The notes under the pieces are model-generated. The model worked only from the letters and a program-made list of their open reading frames with translations. It ran no database searches and was not told the DNA's origin. A stretch of DNA of 64,000 nucleotides from Leptobrachium leishanense (lineage: Eukaryota > Chordata > Amphibia > Anura > Megophryidae), in NCBI GenBank assembly GCA_009667805.1, contig CM019064.1:383236549-383300548 (forward strand), in the 5' to 3' direction. The position numbers and the translations under genes are program-made. Below, piece by piece: positions 1-10,798 of this stretch; the first letter of the stretch is position 1, and every line of letters begins with the position of its first letter.

Positions 1-240
1 ATGTATGAATTAGAGCGCTCTCCTTCTGGATTGTTTACATTTTTTTTAATTGCAGCACATGCTAAGTTTAGCTTCGTAAAGGTTGAGTGCTGCCCTACAC
101 GTGTAACGGATTATAATTTATCCAAAAGATCCAGACGTACAACAAAGACTTCTGTGACAAAAAAACTTGATCTATTATGCAATAAACTAAGATTTCAGTC
201 CCCTCCTGGACTTTTCTCAAGATAATGAACAGAAACAGTG

Positions 241-501
241 CAAAGAGAAATCTATATTCATGCTCTTGTCATTTCACGACTTGATTACTGCAGCACGCTT
301 CTGATTGGCCTCCCCCACTCCCGTATTGCCCCTGTGCAATCTGTAATGAATGCAGGTGCCAGGCTTATTTTTCTCACCACATGCACCTCGCGTACCTCCC
401 CCCTCTGCCGGTCCCTCCATTGGCTTCCTGTACGTTTCAGTTTAAAATACTAACGCTTGCGCTCAAATCAATCCATAACTCAACCCCTCCCATTACATGT
501 C
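241..501 (+). pseudogene. LINE (CR1/L2-like) reverse transcriptase C-terminal remnant, left part
   Basis: The frame at 238-453 reads IHALVISRLDYCSTLLIGLP, then a SLHWLPV motif. These are typical of the thumb and C-terminal region of CR1/L2-type reverse transcriptase. The copy is cut at 509 by the hAT element 510-2402. After the target duplication it seems to resume at about 2411 (Pro-rich sequence, then CATCCCATCTAGACAACTCC) and fades by about 2500. Fragmentary, with stops. Confidence 0.65.
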
Positions 502-509
502 TTCGTTAC

Positions 510-2402
510 TAGGGATGAGCTGTTCGGTTCGATCAGTTCGGAGTTCGATTCAAACATCGGCAGTTCTAACTTCGAACTCTTTGGCGTGTTCGGTTCGAGT
601 TCTAAAAATTTTTTTTTAAAAAATGATTAAAAAATCTAGAAATAAAGAGACTCTTTACTGCAGAATATTATAAACAACGGTTTATTAGATATTGAATTAA
701 AAACTAATGTTTAGGTGCAAATATTCTCACCTCTAAATGACCTGTGCTCTCAAACGACGTAAACAGGTGTTTTATTAGTGTTTGGAAATAACATGTGCTT
801 CTAATTAGTCCGTCTCATGAATTTGATACATTGTATGCAGACTGGAGGTGCCAGGTGTAGTGTGTGGGTCTGTGCTGTGATGGCGATGTTTCCATACATC
901 CTACAAATCCACCACTTCACGGGCAGGTTATGGCGACCTCCTAGGCACGATCTTTGAAGGAATTTTTTGTTTTTATTTTTAACCCTTATTTTATGGAAAA
1001 CTCACTGGTCCTTTAACCCTTTCACTGCTGAGGCATTTTACCGCTGTGTGCTGAGCTAATTTTTACCGCTTTCGCTCATCATGTTTAAACGTGATTTGAA
1101 GCCACATTTTAATATACGACCCAGACATATTATATATCGTTCTTTCCGGCAGACTCGGCAGATTCATAATATATCATATTTATATGTATACGTCATGTTC
1201 TGCCTGTATATTATAACAAAAAATGCAATAAAACTTGAATTTTTAATCATCTGCAGCGTGTAAAGTGGTTTTTTTCACCTTTTATCACATGAACATTTGC
1301 GGTTATATTTTCTATGGGGTGCGCTTGTACAAAAATTAGAAATGGGGACTTATGTGATTTTTCGCAAACGCACACCATAGAAAAAAATCATTAGTGCAGC
1401 ATCATTGTTCACATTATAATTGAAATGTGAACAATATTGCTGCATTAATAAAAATAACACACAAAAAAAATACCTGTTTTTTTTTATTTTTTTTACTTTA
1501 TACCTGGTCATGTTCAGGCCTTCGAATTGACACCCTCCATGACCCCCTAGCTGCCACGGTTCTGGAGATAGGGGGTTAATTTGAACCCCGATATCTCCAC
1601 CAGGGGATTCCGGGCAGCTAGGGGTTCCCCGGCTATCTGATGTCCTCCCGCTATGCGTGAGGACGTCAGGCAGAGAGGGGGGACCCGAGGGTGGAGCCAC
1701 CATCCAAGATGGCGGCCCCCACCGGAGCTAGGCCGCACTTCGGCGCCGCAAGGCGCCGAAGTGCGACCCGGTGCCTAAGGGGTTAAAGCCAGGCACCGCT
1801 TAAATGGGGAGACTCTCCCCTTTTAAGTGGTGCCTGGCTTTTTTTTGTGGGACCTCCTGATCGGGAGGAACAGGGATTCGAACAGATCCCCCCCTACCTT
1901 CCAGGCGATCTCCCGGCATTGCTGGGGGTCACCTGGAAATTACGTCATTTACATCGGGAGGAGCTTGACTTCAGCGTCTGAGGACGCTGAAGTCAGAACG
2001 CCGCGGGACCCCGGACAGAGAGGTGAGTATCTCCGCCGGGGGTCCCGCAAAGCTGATGACGTGAGGGACGCGTCCTCCTCAGCATACAGTCCCACACTTC
2101 GTCAGCAGTGAAGGGGTTAAAAACGTCTTTTTTTTTTACTTTTTGTCCTTGTTTCCGTCCCCCAGGGCACTACCCGGACCCCCATACACCTTTTATGGCA
2201 AATATCTAGCATATATGCCCTCTTGGAGGGCACTCTAAAAATCTAATTTTGAGTCCCATTGACTTGTATTGAGTTTGTGTTCGAATTCGAACTTTTGAAA
2301 AGTTCGAGTTCGAATTCGAACTTTTGAAAAGTTCGAGTTCGAACTATTGAAAAGTTCGAGTTCGAATGCGAACCGAACTCGGGGGTGTTCGACTCATCCC
2401 TA
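510..2402. mobile_element. Non-autonomous hAT element 1 (TAGGGATGAGC ends)
   Basis: The ends are TAGGGATGAG and CTCATCCCTA in inverted orientation, flanked by a perfect 8-bp duplication TTCGTTAC (502-509 and 2403-2410), the hAT size. Just inside the ends are tandem AGTTCGA-type subterminal repeats. It carries a piggyBac-type insertion (1017-2116). Without that it is about 790 bp and matches the elements at 16779-17895 and the ends of 6178-9572. No transposase is encoded. Confidence 0.88.
1017..2116. mobile_element. piggyBac-type non-autonomous element inside hAT 1
   Basis: It is flanked by TTAA on both sides (1013-1016, 2117-2120) and has inverted ends CCCTTTCACTGCTGA / TCAGCAGTGAAGGGG. The sister hAT at 16779-17895 has the empty site (GTTCC-TTAA-AAAACG on its reverse strand), confirming a TTAA target. 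The interior holds a GC-rich hairpin (AGCCAGGCACCGC..., 1795-1845). No transposase frame. Confidence 0.82.
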
Positions 2403-2519
2403 TTCGTTACTCCGCAAGCACATCCCATCTAGACAACTCCGGTCAGCAGGACTTTTTAGAATACCTTATCCAAAAGCGAATTCCGGTTTGCGCTCCCCAT
2501 GTTAAGCATAGCGAGCGCA

Positions 2520-3489
2520 AAGTACAGTAACCTCACGGAACTTAGCCCAATCATGGGTTAAACAAATCTCCAGTCATTCATTTCTCAGAAGGGAGAAAAA
2601 ACACTGAGACAATATCAGGGAGAAGTGTGTTTTCTCTGTGCTCCCCCTCCATCCAGAGAGAAGCGAGAGCACTCCTCACAGCCCAGGTGATGCAGGGGCC
2701 CAGTGCCAGAACCACGGAGCCATTTAACCACTTCACCTCCAGCTGCTACAGAGAGACCAGAAGAAAAGAGAGCGGGACGAAGAGCACAAGAAAGAGACCA
2801 AGAGAGGGAAAGGAAGAGTTCAAGAGACTCCCTACAGCAATAATAGGGTCTGAAAGCCACAAAGTTAATTTGTTTCTGTACGTGAGTCTTATTACTATAC
2901 AGAGCTTATTATACCATCACTATACAGAGCCCTTCACTTATTATCCACTTACTGTACAGACCTTATTAACCCACTACTGGGCAGAGCTTATTATCCCATT
3001 ACTATACAGTGTGTAAAGACCTGCTGACTCCATAGCAAACATTTTTAACCCATTTGTGCCAAGTAATCATCTCATGGAATGTTGATTTATATCTCAAGTA
3101 TTGATTCCATTCTATGCTACATATGGAGAAATGTTTAAATGTATACAGGTACCCTTTGTAATATTGTAATACAGGTACCCTTACTAAAGTTTGATTTCCT
3201 ATGAAGGTCATTCATAGCAAGTGGTTCCCAGTCTCACCCTCATGCAGGGCCACATTAGTATATAGGGTAATAATAAGCTGGAGTTGCTAAGACTATCCAA
3301 AAAAACCTAAAATAAGTTGGGGAGATAATTTTCGTTTTTTCGTCCAAATTTTTCTTGAATTTTTGATTTCAGGCCAGAATTTCCATTTCTGTGCATCACT
3401 AGGGAAAGCTTGTACTTATTTATAGGACTACGTTACATGGTATTTCCGTGACTAAAAGCAGATTTGCAGAAGCTTGTTATGATATATGA
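2520..3489. other. Unassigned sequence
   Basis: It begins with a segment (2480-2570) resembling part of the fold-back at 55950-56694 (TTTGCGCTCCCCATGTTAAGCATAG). A GA-rich stretch follows at 2750-2830, then low-complexity ACTATACAGAGC repeats at 2895-3010 (four imperfect copies). I recognise no gene. Confidence 0.4.
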
Positions 3490-3695
3490 CTTATTTATTT
3501 ATAAATTATTTAACCAGGAAGGATACATTGAGATTTCTCTCATCTTCAAGTATGTCCTGGGTTCAAGAACATTGAATTTCTGTAATGACTGTAAAAATTT
3601 CAAAGTAATAAAATATAAAAGTAATATATAAAATAAAACACAAATATACAGATTAACACAGAATAAGTAATGTAGGAAATATACTTATGAGATGT
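3490..3695 (-). mobile_element. LINE 3' tail fragment
   Basis: On the reverse strand it matches the 3' end of the LINE copies at 41578-42427 and 48940-49640. It shares the CCAGGACATACTTGAA block, the TCTCAATGTATCCTTCCTGG block and the terminal AAATAAATAA. Truncated at the 5' end, as is normal for LINE insertions. Confidence 0.75.
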
Positions 3696-3829
3696 ATCAT
3701 AAGAACATTATGTGAGATTATGATTTTTGTAATGTTTCGCTTTTTTAAAAAAAAAATTATGCATGGCATGAGAGAACCACCGCCTTTTTAAATTTAATGT
3801 CAAACAGCACCAAAATGTCGCTGAATCAA

Positions 3830-4240
3830 ATTTCCCCACCCTGCGGCGAATTCTGCATTCACTGCAGGGTCCCCAGATTGTGGGGACAAACTGCCGAAAT
3901 GAAAAAAAGACGCAGAACCGCTGAAATGATCGGCTCCGATTTGAAAATACCCTGAGAACCGGCTGAAAGTATCGGATTCAATAGTTTCAGTGGGTCTGTG
4001 GCTCTTTTTTTTTTTTAACAAAACCCACTCAGAAATATTGGATCCGATCTGATGATCCACTGAACCCGAAATAGAAAAAACTGAGAAGTCGCCGGTCAGG
4101 TAAAAAAAACCAAAAAAAAAAACGATTGAAAGTGTCAAAATTGAAATGCTATTTGCAAAACATCTACTGAATGAAAATGTCTGGAATTTACATATAAGAT
4201 GCAATGAATGATAATAAAAAGGTCTGTTACAGAAAAAAAA
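3830..4240. repeat. Interspersed repeat sharing a core with the hAT at 10799-13226
   Basis: The segment with TTTCCCCACCCTGC and CACTGCAGGGTCCCC, plus the end GAAAATGTCTGGAATTTACA, recurs at 11118-11300 inside the hAT element. The ends of this copy are not clear, and the long open frame on the reverse strand looks fortuitous. Confidence 0.5.
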
Positions 4241-4246
4241 CACTAA

Positions 4247-4427
4247 CAGGGTTATTCAGAGAGCGTGAAAAGCAGGAGAATGACTGGAGAATGAAAAATT
4301 CTAGGTCAAAAACAGCCAAACCAGAAAAATTCTCCCTTTCATCTCCCTTTCCAAATCGACTATTTTGACCTAGAATTTTTCATTCTCCAGTCATTCTCCT
4401 GCTTTTCACGCTCTCTGAATAATCCTG
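4247..4427. mobile_element. Near-perfect fold-back MITE (CAGGGTTATTCAGAG ends)
   Basis: About 80-bp arms pair almost perfectly (GAGCGTGAAAAGCAGGAGAA with its reverse complement) around a short loop. Flanks are TAA / TAT, consistent with a decayed 3-bp duplication. It is the same family as 14628-14808. Confidence 0.75.
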
Positions 4428-4559
4428 TATAAAAAAAAGAAAAAGATTCCCGAATAATGATAACTATTGCTTCTCAAACAGGCAACCTATTTGCAGGCAA
4501 TTCGCCATATGTACACCATCAATTTGTCCTTGGGCAAGACGCCTAACTGTACATACTCG

Positions 4560-4645
4560 CCACCCAGGACATACTTGAAAACGAGAGAAATCTCAATGTA
4601 TCCTTCCTGGAAAAATTCTTTCAAAAAAAATTAAAATACTAGGTT
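4560..4645 (+). mobile_element. LINE 3' tail fragment
   Basis: Carries CACCCAGGACATACTTGAAA, the ATCTCAATGTATCCTTCCTGG block and an A-rich tail, the last about 85 bp of the same LINE family. Confidence 0.7.
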
Positions 4646-5196
4646 ACAAACATCACCATAAACTCTGATTGAACCTCCAATGAAACACTAAAATATAACT
4701 GAAAACACATTGAAGCCTAAGGTGAGAACTACATCAAAAACAATGGAAAGTATGACAGACTCCAGTGGCAGCTCCCTAAACAATCCACAGTACTCGCTCC
4801 TTATTTGATCCACCATTGTGCCACAAAGTAAAACCACTGTCCTTTCAATGATCAAATAACCCCATATGATTTAAATGGGGATATAGTGCAATGCTGAAAG
4901 TCACCACATGGTGTCACTCTCTCTCTGCATGCAAAGAACTATCAATGAAGTTTTTTCCTTTTTTTCCTTCTTTGTAATTCAGCTTGACATTAATGTGAGC
5001 TGTGAGCGTCCATGGATTTCTTTATATAATCATCTATTTATAAAGTATTTTACCAGGAAGGATACATTGAGATTTTCTCTCGTTTTTATGAATGTCCTGG
5101 GTTCAAGAACATTGAATTGTTACAGTTGTTACAGAAATACAAAGCAATAAATGCAAGATATAAAAAGCAAAACACAAATATACAGATTAACACAGT

Positions 5197-6088
5197 CAGG
5201 GTTATCCAAAGAGATTCGAATTGCTTGAGAAAGGTAACCGAACGCTGAAAATCAGGGTTCGGTTACCTTTCCTGGCCATTCGGCTATCCAGAGAGCAGGC
5301 AATTCGCCAAATCCTGTCGAATTGCCTGCACATACGGTGCCTGTTCGAGGGCAGTGAAATCCCCATCAAAAAGCACTGCTTCGGCTATTCAGAGAACACA
5401 AACCAGCAGTGAAAGGTTCCCCTAATGCCCTGCCATTCGGTGGTTTAATTCGGCAAATTTATTCAGGAGAATCCCATAGACTTCAATGTTAAAAATATTC
5501 CCGTTTTAATTCAATATCTAATAAACCGTTCATTATAAAATTCTGCAGCAAAAAGTCTCTTTATTTATAGATTTTTTAGGATACTTTAAGCATTTTTCTG
5601 AATTTAAAAAAAAAAATTAAAAGTCCGATTTTTTTTTTATTTTTTTTTCAGTTTGCTTATTTTTTTTTGTAACAGCCCTCTTTATTATCATTCCCTGGAC
5701 CTCCTGTGAAAATTTCAGACATTTTCGCTCAGTAGTTTCTTTGCAAACATCGTTTCTTTTTCCCAGATTCATACAAATGGTTTTTCTAATTTATTCACTG
5801 CCTCCTCTACGTCACAGCTGCTTCGGCTCTGTGTGATTCGGCTCCTGTTCGGCTCCTGTTCGGCTCCTCTTCGAAGGTTAATCCAGATGTTTTTGCTTGT
5901 TTTCAGCATGCATTCGGTTAGTTTTCGTCAGGTGTTCGGCAGCTTTTCCCTGCAATCCGGGGACCCTGTGGTGTTTGCTGAATACACCGCAGAGTCACCG
6001 AAATGCAATCGGCAAAAGGAACCGAATTGAAGAGAACGAAAAGTCACCGAACGTGCGGTGACTTTTCGAATCTCTTTGGATAACCCTG
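5197..6088. mobile_element. Fold-back MITE inside the LINE copy
   Basis: Inverted ends CAGGGTTATCCAAAGAGATT and its complement are flanked by AGT on both sides (5194-5196, 6089-6091), a 3-bp duplication. The interior at 5512-5580 holds the TTTATTAGATATTGAATT module found in several other elements. No coding potential seen. Confidence 0.72.
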
Positions 6089-6442
6089 AGTAACTAAATC
6101 TGTAGGAAATATATTCACTATGTTACATGTTTACAGGTGCATTCTGTATTGCGGTATGTTAATAGGGAGCTCTTGAGTAGGGATGAGCTGATCGGTTCGG
6201 AGTTCGCATCAAACATCGCCTGTTCGCGAACTACGAACATTTACGCATGTTCGCCCACAATGCACCACAATGGACCATAATGCACTTTTCCACTGGCCTG
6301 AAGCTTGTAATTGGCTACAGCCTGCACCTGACCACAGTTTTGGTGCAAGACAGTTGCAAGACTATGCCAATCACGGCTCAGAGTTCTGATTGGGCAAATT
6401 TTGCCCAATCATGGGCTCACCGAGCTAAATACCACAACACAC

Positions 6443-6450
6443 TATATAAG
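6443..6450 (+). promoter_or_regulatory. TATA box of hAT element 2 (TATATAAG)
   Basis: It lies 265 bp inside the left end and about 560 bp upstream of the frame at 7013, in unique element sequence. A start near 6475 would give a leader containing the 6570-6900 tandem repeats. Confidence 0.45.
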
Positions 6451-6559
6451 GTTTCACACAGCGCTTCAGCACGCGTTTGAGAGGAGATTGTTTTTGTGTT
6501 AGTGTGTGTTCTCACTGCCAGTCTGCCACCAGCTACTGGGGGGGGGGGGTCTCTGGGGG

Positions 6560-6905
6560 GTCTCATTTCTACAAAATATCTGGGAATTGTTCTAATCTGT
6601 GTGTTCTCGCTGACACCCAGTATTTTGGGGGTCAGTAATTGCTACAAAATATTTGGGAATTGAGGTAATGTGTGTCTTGTCACTGCCAGTGCCACGCAGT
6701 ATTTTGGGGGTCAGTAATTTCTAAAAAATATTTGTGAATTGAGGTGATCTGTGTCTTGTCACTGCCACCCAGTATTTTGGGGGTCAGTAATTTCTACAAA
6801 ATATTTGTGAATTGAGGTGATCTGTGTCTTGTCACTGCCAGCTATCAGGGGGTCCCACATACTTCTATCAGATTTCTGGGAATTGTAATCTGTGTCTTGT
6901 CACTG
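6560..6905 (+). repeat. Tandem repeat, about 75-80 bp unit, in the leader of hAT 2
   Basis: Four to five imperfect copies of a unit containing TGTGTCTTGTCACTGCCA, CAGTATTTTGGGGGTCAG and ATTTGTGAATTGAGGT, between the TATA box and the open frame. Confidence 0.7.
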
Positions 6906-7012
6906 GCTGCCAGCTATCAGGGTGTCTCACTGAGTTATACCAGAGTTCTGGAAATCTTTATACCAGAGTTGAATCAGAGTTCTGTATATATTTAATCTAT
7001 GTATCACTCACC

Positions 7013-7795
7013 ATGTCAAAAAGACCAAAAAGGACAGGCAGATGCTCCCAGACACAGATAAGAGGGCAAACATCCTCTGTGTCGGGAGGCTGTGCCTCTG
7101 GTCGTGGTGGACGTGGTGCATCCTCTGCAGGGGCACGCTTGTCCATTCTAACTGGTGCTGGCCATCTTAAGCAGCAGCAACATACAGAGGATTTGGTGGA
7201 TTGGCTAACCAGGCCATCCTCATCCTCCGAGTCCTCTGCCAGCCAGGCTTGTAGTGCTTTACAGTACACTTCAGCTGCCAAAACATCTAATGCAGCCTCC
7301 ATGTCCACAGCTACTCCTGCCGTAGCCTCACTATCACACACGGAGGGGTCAGCTGAATTGTTTGAGTACAATGACAGTGACATGCTGCTTGAGGATGCGC
7401 AGCAAGTACAGTGCTCTGATTCAATCTCTGAGGTTGAGGAAGGGAGTATAATCAACCTAGAGGAAGGGGGTGCCAGTGATGACACACAAATAACTGGTAC
7501 TCATGTTGCCCCAGCAGCTGCAGCATACTGCCAAGTTGGCTCCAGTGACGAGGCGATAAGGGGTGATGACAATGATGATGAGGTCACTGACTCCACCTGG
7601 GTGCCTGATCGAACAGAGGAGTCAAGTGAGGAGGCACAACAAACACGAGGCACAACATCCTCTATGACCAACCATAGCACTAACCAGTCCAAGGCATCAG
7701 ATGTCAGAGTTGCTCAGGTGCAGAGCGCTGTTGTCTCAAAGCACACATCCAGGAACTGCACTCTTCCACAATACCACAAAAGGGTTACGGTGTAA
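7013..7795 (+). CDS. Uncharacterised hAT-borne protein, possible transposase N-terminal part
   Basis: I do not recognise a named family. From ATG 7013 (good context CACCATGT) it runs 260 codons to TAA. An in-frame ATG upstream at 6824 lies in leader repeats, so I prefer 7013. The start is basic (MSKRPKRTGR), followed by a Gly/Arg stretch (GGCASGRGGRG), a Ser/Ala-rich linker and then strongly acidic Ser/Asp/Glu segments (DDNDDEVTDSTWVPD). That composition is usual for the disordered N-terminus of vertebrate hAT transposases ahead of a BED finger. No BED finger, RNase-H fold or hAT dimerisation region follows, so the element looks internally deleted or spliced to lost exons. Function not established. 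Confidence 0.45.
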   Translation: MSKRPKRTGRCSQTQIRGQTSSVSGGCASGRGGRGASSAGARLSILTGAGHLKQQQHTEDLVDWLTRPSSSSESSASQACSALQYTSAAKTSNAASMSTATPAVASLSHTEGSAELFEYNDSDMLLEDAQQVQCSDSISEVEEGSIINLEEGGASDDTQITGTHVAPAAAAYCQVGSSDEAIRGDDNDDEVTDSTWVPDRTEESSEEAQQTRGTTSSMTNHSTNQSKASDVRVAQVQSAVVSKHTSRNCTLPQYHKRVTV

Positions 7796-8050
7796 AGGCA
7801 CTTGCTGCCATGAAAGGCACAATATTTGGCTGCACTGATGCCTTTACCAGATTCATATCTTTTTATTATAGGATCGCATGGTCCACCCCTGCACTCTTCC
7901 ACAATACTACAGAGAGGTTACTGTACGATGGCACTTGCTGGCCTGGCACCAAAGGCACAATATTTGGGTGCACTGCCACTGAAGCCTGTACCAGATTCAT
8001 ATCCTCAGAGGGGTTACTGTGTGACGGCACTGTTGCCGACGCTAAAGGCC
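7766..8050 (+). repeat. Imperfect tandem repeat after the hAT 2 frame
   Basis: A unit of about 110 bp with CTCTTCCACAATAC, GGGTTAC and GGCACAATATTTGG recurs two to three times, overlapping the end of the frame. Confidence 0.55.
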
Positions 8051-8203
8051 CAATTTTAAAGCACCTATTGTTACTTTCATCCAAAGCCTGCATAAGTTTC
8101 ACCATAATTTAGACAAAACAAATTCACTAAACTTTTTCTGCGCGTCCTAAAATGTCTTTTCATACAGGCTGCCGCCCCAAGCAGTTGTTTATGAATAGAT
8201 TAA

Positions 8204-9167
8204 CCCCTTCACTGCTGAGGCATTTCACCGCTGTGTGCTGAGCTCATTTTTACCGCTTTCGCTCATCATGTTTAAACGCGATTTGAAGCCACATTTTAAT
8301 AAATGACCCAGACATATTATATATCGTTCTTTCCGGCTGACTCCGCAGATTCATAATATATCATTTTTATATGTATACGTCATGTCCTGTCTGTATATTA
8401 TAACAAAAAATACAATAAAAATTGAGTTTTTAATCATCTGCAGTGTGTAAAGTGTTTTTTTTTTCACATTTTATCACATGAGCGTTTGCGGTTATGTTTT
8501 CTATGGGGTGCGCTTGTACAAAAATTTGAAATGGGGACTTGTTACATTTTGTGGGCGGATTTACGTGATTTTTAGCAAACGCACCCCATAGAAAATCCCC
8601 TGGCAGCTAGGGGTTCCCCTGGCAGCTAGGGGTTCCCCGGCTATCTGACGTCATCACACTATGCATGATGACATCAGGCAGCGAGGGGAGACCCGGGGGT
8701 GGAGCCGCCATCCAAGATGGCGGCCCCCACCGGAGCTAGGCTGCACTTCAGCGCCGCAAGGTGCTGAAGTGCAACCCGGCGCTTGAGGGGTTAAAGCCAG
8801 GCACCGCTTAAAAGGGGAGACTCTCCCCTTTTAAGCGGTGCCTGGCTTTTGGCGCTGCTCCTTTCCAATCGGGAGGGAGAGGGATCCGAACAGATTCCCC
8901 TCCCTCCCTTCCAGGCTATCTCCCGGCATTGCCAGGGGGTCGCCTGGAAATGACATCATTGCGCCAAGCGCGATGACGTCATTTACGCCGGGAGGAGCTT
9001 GACTTCAGCGTCTGAGGACGCTGAAGTCAGAACACCGCGGGACCCCGGACAGAGAGGTGAGTATCTCCGCCGGGGGTCCCGCACAGCTGATGACGTGTGG
9101 GGCACGTCCTCAGCATGTAACGTGCATCAATGAGGACGTGCCCCACACGTCTTCAGCAGTGAAAGGG
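8204..9167. mobile_element. piggyBac-type non-autonomous element inside hAT 2
   Basis: TTAA flanks (8200-8203, 9168-9171) and inverted ends CCCCTTCACTGCTGA / TCAGCAGTGAAAGGG. Same family as 1017-2116, including the GC-rich hairpin. It sits at a different place in the host element, so the insertion was independent. Confidence 0.8.
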
Positions 9168-9773
9168 TTAAAGGAAAAGTATTTACTGTCATTTGAAACG
9201 TCATTTTTTTGTTTTTAAATGTTTCTATACATCCTAGAAATCCGCCACTTCACGGGCAGGTTATGGGGACCTCCTAGGCACGATATTTGAAGGAATTTTT
9301 CGGTTTTATTTTTAACCCTTATTTCATGGAAAACTCACTGTCCCTTTTAAAAACTTTTTTTTTTACTTTTTGTCCTTGTTTCCTGTCCCCCAGGGCACTA
9401 CCCGAACCCCCATACACCTTTTATGGCAAATATCTAGCATATATACCCTCTTGGAGGGCACTCTAAAAATCGAACTTTGAGTCCCATTGACTTGTATTGA
9501 GTTCGTGTTCGAACCTTTGAAAAGTTCGAGTTCGAATGCGAACCGAACTCGGGGGTGTGCGGCTCATCCCTACTCTTGAGGGACTTTAGACTGGGGGAAG
9601 ATTTGATGGCGTCTGGGAGGTTATTCCATAACTGCGGTGCTCTGTAGGAAAATGAGGATCGAGCCACTTCCTTTTTGTATTGTGGTATTGCAAGTAAGAT
9701 GCTGGTCCTGGATCTGAGGTTATAGGATGAGGGAACTGCTATTGTTATGTAAGGATTTTAAAGAAAACATTAA

Positions 9774-10159
9774 CCTCCCTGGCGGTCCGATTCTGACATA
9801 TTTTATATGTCAGAATTGGTCCAATTTATTCTGGGCCCCCTAGCGGTATTAGTGTGGCTCGGGGTTAACTTTCAATACCGAAAGCGGTGTCCCGAGCCAC
9901 ACTCCGGCCAATACTTACATGCCCTCCGCTCCCTCGCTGTCCCCGCAGTCACAATGCAGCTGTTTGCGACGTCACACTTCCTGGTTCACTCCTTACGAGA
10001 AGAGAACCAGGCAGTGTGACGTTGCGAGCGGCTGGAGGAGACTGCGGGGATCAGCGAGGGAGCGCAGGACATGTAAGTATCAGCCCGAGTGTGGCTCGGG
10101 GATACCGCTTTCAGTACAAAAAGTTAACCCCGAGCCACACTCGGGAATACCGCCGGGGT
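9774..10159. mobile_element. piggyBac-type MITE (CCTCCCTGGCGGT end)
   Basis: Left TTAA followed by CCTCCCTGGCGGT; right end ACCGCCGGGG followed by TTAA. The interior has long inverted segments around GTGTGGCTCGGGG. It is the same family as 52721-53121 in NPFF intron 1. Confidence 0.72.
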
Positions 10160-10790
10160 TTAAATAATTGATCGTAAGGAACTCTTATTTTTACTAAAAG
10201 TAAATCTTCATTCATAAACAAACAGTCTGAAGTTGCTGATCCACTGAGGCAGTTTATAAAGCTCTCACAAAGTGCTGTAAAACTATCAAGTCAGGTCCAG
10301 ATCAAGATCTTTACGGGGCTGGATCTGAAGATTCTGAGGATTTGCTGACTTTTGCAATTGCATTAAACGAACACATGTTTTAAGGTTTATAACGTGCCAT
10401 CTATCTACCTTTTTATATGCAAAAAAGTGTATACAGCAGTGAAGAGCCACAAATCCCATTCCATGATGAAAGTTACCCTCAAACACTGAATACCAGTAGA
10501 GTAGTCTCCCCTGCAACCAAATATAACAATATACACACAGAGAGGTTTTCATATACTAGTCCACAGAAAAAAAGAAAGAAAAACCCTACAACACAAAAAC
10601 CGACATTGTGCAGTATTTTCTAAAACAATTTAATAAACACTGTTTCCATCTAGGGTCACAATCACACTATATGGAGTCCTCAGCCGGCTCGTTTCGGAAA
10701 ATGTCTTGGGTTTCTTTCTTGTTTCATAGTCACGCATTAACCTTTACAAATGTGAGTAATGTTTGTTTTACAGATTTATGGATGTGTAGA
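10160..10790. other. Unassigned sequence
   Basis: AT-rich, apparently unique. No splice-flanked exon, repeat or RNA gene recognised. Confidence 0.3.
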
Positions 10791-10798
10791 TATATAGG

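Larger units (their letters stand above)
6178..9572 (+). mobile_element. hAT element 2, 3.4 kb, with promoter and open frame
   Basis: Ends TAGGGATGAGC / GCTCATCCCTA are flanked by a perfect 8-bp duplication CTCTTGAG (6170-6177, 9573-9580). It has the same family ends as the hAT copies at 510 and 16779. It contains a TATA box, a tandem-repeat leader, the frame at 7013-7795, trailing repeats and a piggyBac-type insertion (8204-9167). It keeps more internal sequence than its relatives, but no complete transposase. Confidence 0.88.
5018..9741 (-). mobile_element. LINE copy split by two later insertions
   Basis: LINE sequence on the reverse strand is present at 5018-5196, 6089-6177 and 9581-9741, in the order seen in the uninterrupted copy at 41578-42000. 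The breaks are the fold-back MITE 5197-6088 and the hAT 6178-9572. The 9581-9741 part encodes the motif YRAPQLWNNLPD of the reverse transcriptase C-terminus. The LINE is older than both insertions. Confidence 0.8.

Noticed and set aside
3800..4243. 147-codon minus-strand frame
   Set aside because: Low-complexity and repeat-derived, no domain, not kept in the related segment at 11118-11300.
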